From Nissolia schottii (Eukaryota; Streptophyta; Magnoliopsida; Fabales; Fabaceae): a DNA stretch of 64,000 nt. The stretch is from NCBI GenBank assembly GCA_003254905.1, contig QANU01016439.1, positions 60,383 to 124,382 on the forward strand. Direction: 5' to 3'. The notes beneath the pieces are model-generated. The model did no database searches. It saw only the letters and a program-made list of their open reading frames with translations, and had not been told where the DNA came from. The stretch's first letter is position 1; each line of letters opens with the position of its first letter. Shown here piece after piece: positions 22,116 to 31,577 of the stretch. A program made the translations under genes and the position numbers.

Positions 22116-25100
22116 TTACAAGTGGGGGTGAGAACATTGTGTTCTCAATGGAAAACTCTAAGTCGGTACAAATCACGGTTAACTTGATTATGATCCAGGC
22201 CACTCTGGAGGTCTCTAAGTGTCATGCATAATAAATCTTCCTACTCATTATTTTATTTTTTTTCTAATCTAGAGCAGCTTTACCTATTTTACTAGGTGTC
22301 AGGAAATTCTAATCTTTTATCTTATGCTTACTCGAGCTTCTCTTTACTTATTTGTATCGTATATATTGTATATCGGTTAGAGGCGGCCTCCTTGAAGACC
22401 TAAGGTCTTACTTACCTTACATACATTCATCACATATGTAACACCCCTGCTAACTACCCACTTCCATGGTAGTAAGCAATGCTCACATGGTTGTTAACCG
22501 TTGTGTCGGGTTACTTTCAGCCCTTACTTTTACTTTACAATTATCTTATACACAGAAATATGGACCATTTTGAAAATCGTGTGTGTGTTGTATCAATCTA
22601 TAAACTAGGAGTCGTGCGTGATTAGAAGAATATATAACAACAGTCGCTAATAACCGCAGTAGAATAGTAAGAGCATGTGTATATAGATATAATTACAACC
22701 AAGGTCCCAAAGCATAATTACACATAGCCATAGTAATAAATATTTACACAAAGTGTAGAAAAGTCATATAACATCATACAAAACATGTAACGCCTTAGCG
22801 CGTCCATTGTCAACTCGCTTCTACTCCGATCTACAGCCCTCGGTCGTCTACCATACGTCCCTTGGGTCGATCTCCTTGCTGTGCACACCTGGATCCATAA
22901 CCGAGTGGGGGGTGAGAACTCCTGGTCCTCAGTGGGGTTCCCTAGCACTACCTATTGTTCATTTACTCAGTTATCCTCCAGGCCATTCAGGGGGTTTCTA
23001 AGTGATCATGCATACTACAAACCCTACTGGTTTTTTATCTTTTGCTAAAACCCTGAACAACTTTATCTAAGTTAGCTAGGTGACTGGGGAACTAGTCTTT
23101 CTTACTAAGTTCACACGCTTGTTGACCTTACATTTCGGTTACAATTCTACTAATCGTCTCTGGTCGTTCCCTTGACGTTACATAATGCACAAACAGTCAT
23201 AAATATATATCGACGCATATACAGATATTCATTCAATCACAGATATATAATTACATAGTGCATGAGGGCATTGGGGATCTCTTACGCGTACCGACTGGCC
23301 GGGTTAGCGGCCTTCTTCTCCGCTGTGGCACATACCGGCTGGCCGGGTTAGTGCATCTTTTCTTACACATACCGGCTTGTCGGGTTAGCGTTTTTTCTCC
23401 TTACGCGTACCGGCTGGCCGGGTTAGCGCTTTTTCCTGTACTACCTCCTTTTTCTGTCCATCCTCTACCTTCCTTGTGCCATTAACCTCTTCGAACCAAT
23501 CTACCCTTGGGGGACTGATTCGTTAACTAATCCTCATAGGTGGGGACGGCAAGGTAGCACATCGACCAATCCAACTTTGTGAATTGGTGAGGGGCTTGTC
23601 TGTAAGACTTTGCCAAGAGAGGGCTTCCTAACATATAACTATATACATGTTCCTTAGGTTCCATTATTATCATTATACATTAGGTGATTAACCTCTAATG
23701 CTCTAGGATTGTCCTAACACCTATGCACAACCCATTCCTCATGATGTATGGTCTAATACACAATAATGGACTCATCCTTACCCATTAGATCCCTTGGAAC
23801 CACCAAAGTCTCAAGTCTGCCAGGTTTCGTTTGAATACTTGGAGTGGCATTCGAATGAAATCCCTCGGAGTTCTTTCATTCAAATACTAGGGGATTCATT
23901 CGACTGAATTCCTAAAAATTTTCTTTCATTCGACTGGAGGGGAATTCATACGAAGGAAAGCTCATTTTGGCTTTCATTCGACTGAAAACCTTGTGTATTC
24001 GAATGAATGCTGGAAAAATCGTCTCCCCGAGACTCCAGTTCTCAATTTCCACTGTTCCTAGGGCCAATCAGTACAGTTATACGTTTCATTTCTCAAAATT
24101 TCTCAAAACCCTTTTTACCCTATATCCTCCCAAAATACTACTTAACAGTTCTATAGTCAGATACACAGATATGCACATATACAGTTAACAATTAAACCAC
24201 ATAGACAGTGGGCTAAGAGTTACCCACCTCAAAACAAATTTTGGGATCAGTAGAAGTGATGAGGAAAATGTCCTCTTCGCATAGGTATGTTCCCCCTATT
24301 TTTCTGGAGTCCGGCAGCATAACCGCGATGTGCACGAACAGAACCGTCGGTATGTGAAAATGAAAGAAATTTGGTGAAGTGAAGCAGCAGGGGCTCGGGT
24401 ATTTATAGCCCAGAGCCCTGCATCTGTTTCTATTTTCTTTTATCTTTTTCCTTTTTCATTTAATTATAATTATAATATTATATTATTATTTTATGAAAAT
24501 ATCTCATTGATGGATAAGCTTCAAGGCTCCCGGGTCAGTTTCGATCACGTTTGATCGTTAATCGCTCGTGTAGGAACATCCTTCAAATATTCCGAACACA
24601 TATTCGCGATCTACTAATTTTCTCGGTCGTAGTGGTATGCCAGATTAAGATATTCGCGAATAAATTACCCAGAGGGTAATTTTCACAGATACCATAGGTG
24701 CCTACCGGGATTTCAGTTTTTGACGAAATTTAACACGGGCCTCGCGGTGCTCTGCGAGATTAAGAAACAATTATTTGACTGCGTTTGGAGGCGATTAATT
24801 TTATAAATAATTTTTCTAGTCCAAATAATCGTCCTATTTATGCCTTTAATTAGGCAAAATTGTGGATTTTCGCGAAATATTTATAAGGGGAAATTTTGGG
24901 ATGTTACAACATAGATATCATGCATGGGGGAAAAGGGGATTCTCTTACGCGCCTTAGGGCCGCGTCCTTCTCGTTATTTTACACCCATCACTCTCCTTTG
25001 TAGTCTGTGGGACCGTCGTCTCCTTGCGGCTACAACCTACTTCATTTCCGTGTCATCGCCGACCAGGCAGCGCTGTTACTTGAGTGGTAGTGAACCACGG

Positions 25101-27077
25101 ATGCATGAAAACATATTACATCGAGCGACGATAGGGAATTAACCATCCTACTCAGAGCATGGTGAGGAGGTCCACCCTTATAGTGACGCCAAGAGTGGGC
25201 TCGTTACTTCTCAACTCCTTCTTGACTTCTTCTTGACTATCTTAGGGTCCACACTTGGGAACACATTTTTCCTTTAGACGTCATGATGTAAAAGCTTACA
25301 CCTTACATTACTTTCTTACTTAATTTTCTTGGATCAGGACGGAGCCTGCATTCAGGTATGTGCCTGCATTTCTTGATCATAAAACCAGTCCTTCTTGCTA
25401 GATTGGCAAGGGGCTTGTCATGCTTGACGTTGTAGGAAAGGGGGATTTCCTATTACATAACTATGTACTTTCTTCAAGGTACACCAACCCTTGGTGGCCA
25501 GAGCCTTCTTAAGAGCTTACTTTTTCCTTAAGAGTCATTTATGATCTTCTTAACATTTAGGTGATAAGTTACTAGTTATCTATGGTCATCCTAACCCTAA
25601 CGATAACTGAGTCCTCATGATGCATAAGTATCAATAACAGAGTACATGCTATGCATGCATTTATATTATCTCCCATAGAGATCACCAACCAATGAAATAC
25701 CTAAAATGCATGCCTTGGTGTTATCGAGCGTGAATATCATGGATACGATTCCATATTTCCCATGCCCTTATAGTATTTTTCATAAACATGAGTGATGTGG
25801 TATTGATCGAATGATGTGAGCCCGTGAGACCCTTCTCAGAATGCTCAGCCATTGGTCAAGGTTAATCTAGTAACCTAGGATTCCCCAAGTCGCTCAGCGC
25901 CCACAAGGCACTCCCAGGTTACTGAGCCATCCTAATCCACGTTTGAATGGGAATTCAGGGTTCAGGCCGCTCAGCGCCATGGATCTGAGATTCCTCACTA
26001 CGTGATTTTCTCGCTAGCCATGCATGGTGATGTTTCTGAAATTTCGTAGGCCGCTTAGTGGACCAACTTGGCCGATCAACGCCCTGGGCGTATTCAGGGT
26101 CATAGCTTCGTGGTTTTTGCCCTTTTTCTCATTTTCTTCAAAACCCTTCCCATGTACACCCCTTAGGGATTCACCACATAATTCCATCAATCATTAGTCA
26201 TCTATTTTCAACCTCTAACAATATGTCATATGCCTGTCTCATTTTCAACATATATTAGATTTACATAAAGCCACATAACATAATATATTTACACACAACA
26301 TTCAAAGATCACCAAGGATGTGAGTAAGCTAAGGTTACCCACTTCCTAAGAATTTTTGTTGATGGTGAGGGTGGTGAGAAGAGTTTCCACTAGTGCCTAG
26401 CTTTTCCCTGCTACGTCAGCGTAACGGCCGAGTGCTCGAACGGAACGTGTTTTGGAGAAAACAAAGGAACAAAGCTTAGAAACCATGGCAACCCATGAAG
26501 GCTATTCAGGTGTCGTGGCTTGCTTTGCAGATTTTGGGCCAATTTTGGCCCAAAATTAAAAGAAAAAGAAATGGAAAAACAAGATAATCACATATCATGA
26601 ATAGTGACCCATTTTGGATTAGTTTCTTTGACCCTTGACTCTTCTTTTTTTGGCTTTGTGAGAGTGTGTGTGTGTGTGTGCGTGTGCGTGCTGCACAAGG
26701 GATCTAAGGGCCACGACCTTGTGGCCAAATTTTGGTCATGTTTGATCGTGTTTGGTCATTAGATGTTCGTGTACTTCGTGTATGACTGTCCTAAAAATAT
26801 TCCGAGTACACTATCGTGATCTACTAATTTTCCTAAGGTATTCGTAAATTTATTTTCACAAGAGTGTTCTTTATGGATACCTTTGATACATAATTAAGTT
26901 CTGGTGACTAAAGGTAATTAATTCGGTTTATGCGGAATTTCGCAAAACTGCAAACTATTACCTTTACAAACGTTTTTAACAGAAGAATTTGTATTTTCAA
27001 CTTTCTAACTTACATCGAGGGTTTATATATTTATTTATTTTGTGAAATCTTTACTAAGGAAAAAGCGGAATGTTACA
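22116..27077 (-). mobile_element. Large LTR 'C2', interrupted by LTR B2
   Basis: This is the second copy of the C-type LTR, complete at its own start (27077, minus-strand TGTAACATTCCGC). On the left it begins at sequence equivalent to about 18050 of C1. The stem-loop is at 22130-22146. Beyond the part shared with C1 (to about 26150) it continues through a GT-rich stretch (26662-26690) to GGAATGTTACA at 27077. If C1 and C2 are the two ends of one element, the flanks TCATG (17017-17021) and TCGCG (27078-27082) would be a target duplication decayed by two transitions. Confidence 0.65.
22437..24908 (-). mobile_element. LTR 'B2' nested in C2
   Basis: The ends are TGTAACACCC and GGGATGTTACA with the target duplication ACATA (22432-22436 and 24909-24913). 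It sits at exactly the same position of its host LTR as B1. B1 and B2 are therefore not independent insertions but were copied together with the C-type host. The minisatellite is at 23280-23430 and the palindrome cluster at 23830-24010. Confidence 0.85.
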
Positions 27078-27200
27078 TCGCGTGTATGGGATGCGCACGT
27101 AGTGGAGAGTGGGCAAATGTGAGCGATGAGTGTGGTTAGGAGAGTTAGGGTGTGGGCCCGATCGTATTAAATATGGAGGTGGTTGTACGCAAACATTAAC
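27078..27200. other. Short unique spacer before PGG block 1
   Basis: About 120 bases between the end of LTR C2 and the start of the block shared with the other two PGG copies. Nothing recognisable. Confidence 0.4.
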
Positions 27201-27536
27201 TTGAGTGTACGTGTAACATAATTGTTTAATTACTCATGGTTTCAATGGCTGCATTCAGTGTTCAAAACTGGCTGCTCCACCCAACGATTGGAAATTGTAA
27301 ATTGTGGAATTATTGCTTATCCTATGGCCACCGATGTCCTTTGTCAGTTTGCAGCCTACTAGAGCTAGTTGTTGCATTTTTTTTGTTTTTTTTTTTCTTT
27401 TGTGGGTTCTGGTTGCATATTGTAACCATCACACCCAAAAGAATAAAGTAAATAAGAATCAGTGCTTCATAAATGAAAATTCTATTCCTCTCCTATATGT
27501 TATGTCCGTGAGTGTGCATTAAACGAGAGATAATAG

Positions 27537-27574
27537 CACGTGAGTTGTACGTACCCAGTGCGTTATCTCACGTG
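27537..27574. promoter_or_regulatory. Paired G-boxes (CACGTG) upstream of PGG copy 1
   Basis: Two CACGTG cores (27537-27542 and 27569-27574) are arranged as an inverted pair, CACGTGAG ... CTCACGTG, 32 bases apart. They are kept in copy 2 (52331 and 52363) and copy 3 (63510 and 63539). G-boxes bind bZIP and bHLH factors in plants, so light or abscisic-acid control is possible but inferred. Confidence 0.5.
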
Positions 27575-27756
27575 TATCAACCCTCTTAGCTATCCTTCCA
27601 ATCAATTTCGTTAAAGGTCCAGCCGCCTCTTAGTCTTTGTTTTTTTCTCCTTTCCTTTCTTCTTTACTCAGCTCACCAAAGAAAAGACATCTACACCTTT
27701 TCTTAGAAATATCATTATTGTTCACTTACACACAAGACAAGTCAATTAGCTACCTT

Positions 27757-27764
27757 TATATATA
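27757..27764 (+). promoter_or_regulatory. TATA box of PGG copy 1
   Basis: TATATATA lies 126 bases before the start codon. It is conserved at the same distance in copies 2 (52546-52553) and 3 (63722-63729). Confidence 0.6.
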
Positions 27765-27889
27765 CCTTTGCTAGCCACAAAGGTGTCCAACAAATGCATG
27801 CAATATAGCCCTCAGCCTCTGATAACTTCCTTCTATAAACTTTCTTTCTCTTCTTGACAAACTAAACCTCCTCATCTTGCTCCCCACAA

Positions 27890-28543
27890 ATGGGACGTCG
27901 TCGGTCAGCGCCCGCAACACCCAATCAGAAGAAGAACTGGTGGCGCAAGTTTCTAGACGCGCTGACGAACATGGATAAGCGCAAGTGGCTGAAGGACATG
28001 AGGGCGAGCGTGAGTTTGACGGCCTCCATAATCGCGACCATGACCTTCCAGTCCGCTCTTAACCCGCCCGGCGGCGTGGCTCAGGCAGAAGACAACAATT
28101 ACAATTGTACGCGCAGCAAAACCAATCCAATATGCCCCGGACAAGCTGTCTTAGCTGTTAGGGACCAAAGGCGCTATGTGGGGTTCTTGGCATGCAATAC
28201 CATCTGCTTCGTTGCATCGCTGTGCGTCTGCCTCTTGCTCGTGAGCGGGCTCCCCCTGGATCATAGGATCCCCACGTGGTTCTTACTGAGCGGCATGTGC
28301 GTCACTCTCACGTCCCTCGCTTTAACCTACGCGTTCGGCGCGGCCATGCTCAACCCGGGCGTTTCGAAGCTTTCCGGCGTCGTTGCGATTGTTCTTTACG
28401 CGTGGATTGGGGCGGTCCTGGTGATCGCTTTGTTCCTCACAATACGCTTTGTTGCTCTGCGCGTGGAAAAGCGCAGACGCAATGGGTCGTCAGCAGGTTC
28501 AAAAGGGGAAGTGGAGATTTCGATTTCGGGCAATCCCGCTTAG
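27890..28543 (+). CDS. PGG-domain membrane protein, copy 1
   Basis: Single-exon gene of 217 residues. A basic N-terminus (residues 1-32, GRRRS and QKKNWWRK) leads into the PGG domain, with the diagnostic SLTASIIATMTFQ and NPPGG at residues 58-62. Four hydrophobic segments follow the domain layout: about 41-57, 97-118, 127-150 and 160-183. The tail is basic, then Ser/Gly-rich. PGG domains usually form the membrane part of plant ankyrin-repeat proteins (ACD6/ITN1 type) linked to defence and salt signalling. Here the ankyrin repeats are absent, as in many short plant PGG-only proteins. The plasma membrane is a likely location but not shown. The start codon has a TATA box 126 bp upstream. The frame is intact. 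Confidence 0.9.
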   Translation: MGRRRSAPATPNQKKNWWRKFLDALTNMDKRKWLKDMRASVSLTASIIATMTFQSALNPPGGVAQAEDNNYNCTRSKTNPICPGQAVLAVRDQRRYVGFLACNTICFVASLCVCLLLVSGLPLDHRIPTWFLLSGMCVTLTSLALTYAFGAAMLNPGVSKLSGVVAIVLYAWIGAVLVIALFLTIRFVALRVEKRRRNGSSAGSKGEVEISISGNPA

Positions 28544-28659
28544 AGAAGTGCTTTGTGTGGTTGGAGATAATTGATGTCGTCTTAAGACAGTGATACGTAA
28601 AATCGTCTGTCATAATGTAATTGTGTTTTGTATTTTCCTATTTTTATTTTCCTATTTTT

Positions 28660-29286
28660 ATTTTCTTGCTTATGATGATGGTTGTTCTATGTTTTGTGTT
28701 AGAATATGTTAGGTTTTAATTGCTAAATGATGTTCTTGAAGGTTTCTATCGATTATACTTGTATCTGGAAGTTTCTACAGATCTAGCAATTTATTGGAAT
28801 AATTGTTAGAATTAGGTTATGTTCATAAAGATGTGTAGCCTGAAATTATGTGACATATTATATGTTAAATGTTATGTTAATATGAGGTAATACATGTTAG
28901 AGGTTGGTGATAAATGACGAAGATGATGACATGGGATATTGAACTATAATTGCTATGTATATGAATGTTTTAAGATGATAAATTGTGCTTATTGAACTGG
29001 ATAATGAATAAGTGATATATGTGGATGTTTTATGAGATATAGAATGATAGTTATATTAAAGAAGAAAATGCTTAGGATAACATGACATGTATATGACACT
29101 ATGACATGCTTGATGTACATGACAACATGATATGACATGAACATGAACATGATACGGAGGACGCTGCCCTCAGGCAAGTGGATTTCCTCATAATATGACA
29201 TGGAGGACGCTGTCATACGGCAAGTGGATTTCCTCAGGCATTTTATATGCCATACTTAATATGATATGGAGGACGCTGCCCTATGA
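28660..29286 (+). mobile_element. LTR 'H', left part (before the CACTA insertion)
   Basis: From about 28660 the PGG 3' UTR gives way to sequence homologous to the middle of LTR E (compare 'tgttttgtgttagaatatgtta' with 60545-60570). H has lost its own start. It ends here in a tandem array of 'ggaggacgctg...caagtggatttcctc' units, interrupted by the CACTA element. The remainder is at 42593-43474. Confidence 0.7.
29150..29286 (+). repeat. Minisatellite of LTR H, the CACTA insertion target
   Basis: Three units of 55-70 bp have the order 'ggaggacgctgccct', 4-5 variable bases, 'caagtggatttcctca'. The last unit is split: its left half ends at 29283, and its right half 'caagtggatttcctcaagca' resumes at 42595. 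Rejoining the halves across one TGA restores a normal unit. Confidence 0.85.
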
Positions 29287-29895
29287 CACTACAACAAAAA
29301 TGGCCATTACCGTCGATACATTACCGTCGGACGCGGGCCGACGGTAATTACCGTCGGAAGAAACTAAAACGGCGACGGTAACCTGTCGAAGCAAGTGGAC
29401 CGATGTAAAAACCATGACATTACCATGGGATATGATAACCGACGCAACATCCGACAGTAAGTTTTTCACGGGATATGGCGGGAAAAAACTTATTGTCGGC
29501 GAGAACCGACGGAAAATGGAAACGAGTAGCAAACAGCCACGTGTATTTAGTAACCAAATGGTGTGACAATTACCGGCGGCCCATCTCGACGGTATATAGC
29601 AGCGGACACTACCGACGGTAAATGCCTCGTTTATTCAAACAACGCCTCTTTCCAACGGGCGGCCGTTCAACATTCCCATTAATCGATGCGCGACGCCGGA
29701 TTCAAGAACCAAACCGTCGGATATGTCCGACGGTAATTATAGCACAGGTAGTAGCGGCGGTATAAGCCGACGGTAATTGTGGCGGTCATTCAACCGCTCT
29801 TCCCAATGCTCGGCCATTTTCAAAGCGTTCAACATGGCTATTAATGGCCGCGCCATTCCGACTATACCGTCAGACATGTCCGACGGTAATGATGT
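29287..29895. repeat. Left CACTA subterminal repeat region, outer part
   Basis: More than ten copies of TTACCGTCGG or its complement CCGACGGTAA and close variants lie here, many in head-to-head pairs a few bases apart. In maize En/Spm, comparable short motifs are the binding sites of TNPA. Confidence 0.85.
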
Positions 29896-29905
29896 GGCCA
29901 ATTAG

Positions 29906-29913
29906 TATAAATA
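29906..29913 (+). promoter_or_regulatory. TATA box of a transcription unit in the CACTA left end
   Basis: TATAAATA followed by 'cccctcccccc' and then pyrimidine-rich sequence directly follows the outer subterminal array. No protein gene lies downstream before the next array. The two hairpins start about 175 bases downstream, which is a normal distance for a primary microRNA transcript. Confidence 0.5.
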
Positions 29914-30087
29914 CCCCTCCCCCCATTTTTCTAAACCTGCACCATATTTTCTATTCTCTTCTATTCTCTCATCGATTCTCCCCTTTATTATCCGTCATAC
30001 GATGCTTTTGTCTTCGTGGACGTGATATTAGTTTAATTTGGTTATCAGTTTGTTGCCGTTGCGTAAACTGAGCCATCTAATGGATGC

Positions 30088-30160
30088 GAAGTCCAAGACG
30101 GTGGTAATTATCAGCTGTCCCGTTGGGGGAATAGTGATGACTACCAACATCTTGGACTTT
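30088..30160 (+). ncRNA. MicroRNA-like hairpin 1 in the CACTA element
   Basis: The arm 30089-30113 (begins AAGTCCAAGA) pairs with 30135-30159 (ends TCTTGGACTT). Three of about 25 positions are mispaired and one is a G:U pair; the loop is about 22 bases. It lies between the TATA box at 29906 and hairpin 2, in the only long stretch of the left end without subterminal motifs. The arm cores resemble those of hairpin 2. The pairing is seen in sequence; processing is inferred. Confidence 0.45.
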
Positions 30161-30244
30161 GTTATTCATTAACTGGCTGATTATTTAATTATTATTAATT
30201 TTTGCTGAGCTTATATATACTGGCGCCACGTTAATTGGGAGAGT

Positions 30245-30344
30245 GATAAAGGCCAAGGCCAAGGTGGTTGTAATAAGGTGTTGGGGATTATCATATTATT
30301 GGTTTCCCAACTTGATTACAACCATGTTGGTCTTGGCCTTTATC
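30245..30344 (+). ncRNA. MicroRNA-like hairpin 2 in the CACTA element
   Basis: The arm 30245-30284 begins GATAAAGGCCAAG and the opposing arm ends CTTGGCCTTTATC at 30344. Over the first 30 positions all but about two pair when G:U is allowed. The loop is AT-rich. The length of about 100 nt and near-perfect stem fit plant microRNA precursors. The core 'ccaag..ggtggt..taat' is shared with hairpin 1, so the two look like a tandem duplication. Rice miR820 is a known case of a CACTA-encoded microRNA (it targets the DNA methyltransferase gene DRM2). The sequence here is different as far as I can judge. Confidence 0.5.
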
Positions 30345-30389
30345 AATAGCTCAGTTAAAGTGTCGGCAGGGCTTAGCAAAAATTAAGCG

Positions 30390-31014
30390 TATGTTACCGT
30401 CGGTTTAGTCCGACGATAAAACAAACCCTAAACCCTGACTGTTACCGTCGCGTACTTACCGTCGGACACGTGCATAACCGACTGAAAGTTAAGATCAGTT
30501 GAAAAATGCCACGTGTATACAACAATTTATTGGTGCAACCATTACCCGCGGAACAAGCCGACAGAAATTACACCTTAATTTAGCGTCGGATAAGACTGAC
30601 GGTAATGTGGTAAGAATTCAAAGAGGACCTTTAGCGGCGGTTATAAACGACGGAAACGCAAACGGTATTTAGCGTCGGTCAAGAGCGACGGTAATGGCAT
30701 CGATATTTTCAAACGACAGGTCATTAATGCACATCTTTACCGTCGGCTTGAGCCGACGGTAATGTGGTAAGAATTCAAAGAGGCGCTTTAGCGGCGGTTA
30801 TAAACGACGGAAACGCAAACGGTACTATTTTAGCGTCGGTAAATACTGACGGTAATGGCTTCGATATTTTCAAACGACAGGATATTAATGCACCTATTAA
30901 ACGCTAACGGTACTATGTTAGCGTCGGTTATGACCGACGGTAATGGCATGGATATTTCAACCGACGTCATTAATGCACCTATTTACCGTCGGTTTGTGCC
31001 GACGGTAAAGTTCT
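30390..31014. repeat. Left CACTA subterminal repeat region, inner part
   Basis: The TTACCGTCGG / CCGACGGTAA array resumes. It includes two longer tandem units ('gtaagaattcaaagagg' at about 30610 and 30767). It ends immediately before the TATA box of the TNPA-like gene. Confidence 0.85.
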
Positions 31015-31024
31015 TATATATATC
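31015..31024 (+). promoter_or_regulatory. TATA box of the CACTA TNPA-like gene
   Basis: TATATATATC lies directly after the last inverted pair of subterminal motifs. It is followed by a CT-rich leader (31035-31100), as expected for a transcription start region. The ATG is about 550 bases downstream. Confidence 0.5.
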
Positions 31025-31229
31025 GCGGCCAGACCCTCTCCTTCCCCCACCAAGACCACAACCTCTCCTCTCCTCTCCTCTCTCCTCCTCTCTCTCTCGC
31101 GCTCCGTCCGCCGCCGCCGAACCGTCCGCCACGTCCGCCACCGCCACCGCCACCGTCCGCCACGTCCACCACCGCAACTGCGTGCCAGCGCCACCGCAGT
31201 CCGCCACCGCCACCGTCTTCATGTATGTA

Positions 31230-31400
31230 TAACTGTGTATATATATGTGTGTGTGTGTGTGTTGTATGTATGCTATATATATATATTTATAATATGTTAT
31301 AATATATATGTTATATATATATATATAGGTAGTGTATGTTATATTTATATATGTATATATGTGTGTTGTATGTATGCTATATATATATATATAGGTAATA
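31230..31400. repeat. GT/TA microsatellites in the TNPA leader
   Basis: (GT)n at 31246-31262 is followed by several TA runs to 31395. Open frames of Tyr/Ile/Val here are artefacts of the repeat. Confidence 0.8.
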
Positions 31401-31577
31401 TTATAAATTATATTATTATGGTATATGTTATATGTTTAGTATTATAATGTAGGTAGTATTATTATGTAGGTATTATTATGGTGTTGTTTAGGGCTTAATT
31501 AGATTTAATTATGTTTATTATGCTATGTATGTGTAGTTATCGTAAATTAATTTTTTTTAAATTTGTGCAGTTAAGTA

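Larger units (their letters stand above)
27200..28660 (+). repeat. Duplicated block 1 (carries PGG gene copy 1)
   Basis: It is homologous to 52010-53440 and to 63180-64000, covering upstream region, promoter, gene and 3' UTR. Copies 2 and 3 extend about 290 bases further left (from 51725 and 62905), so block 1 is the shorter one. Its left side adjoins LTR C2 and its right side fuses into LTR H at about 28660. Confidence 0.8.

Noticed and set aside
18367..24908. B1 and B2 as the two LTRs of one element
   Set aside because: Each has its own complete ACATA duplication and sits at the same site of a duplicated host, so they are copies of one insertion.
17022..27077. Terminal-inverted-repeat (MULE) interpretation of the TGTAACA...TGTTACA elements
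   Set aside because: 5-bp duplications, TG..CA ends and an internal TATA box fit LTRs better; only about ten terminal bases are inverted.
27236..27451. Open frame beginning MVSMAAFSVQNWLLH upstream of PGG, also present at 52031 and 63209
   Set aside because: The three copies share it only because the blocks are recent duplicates. The frames diverge by slippage in a T run, giving different C-termini, so there is no sign of protein constraint.
30979..31222. Arg/Glu-rich minus-strand frames before the TNPA-like gene
   Set aside because: They arise from the CT- and CCG-rich leader of the CACTA gene; no start context, no conserved content.
31235..31447. Tyr/Ile-rich frame
   Set aside because: Translation of GT and TA microsatellites.
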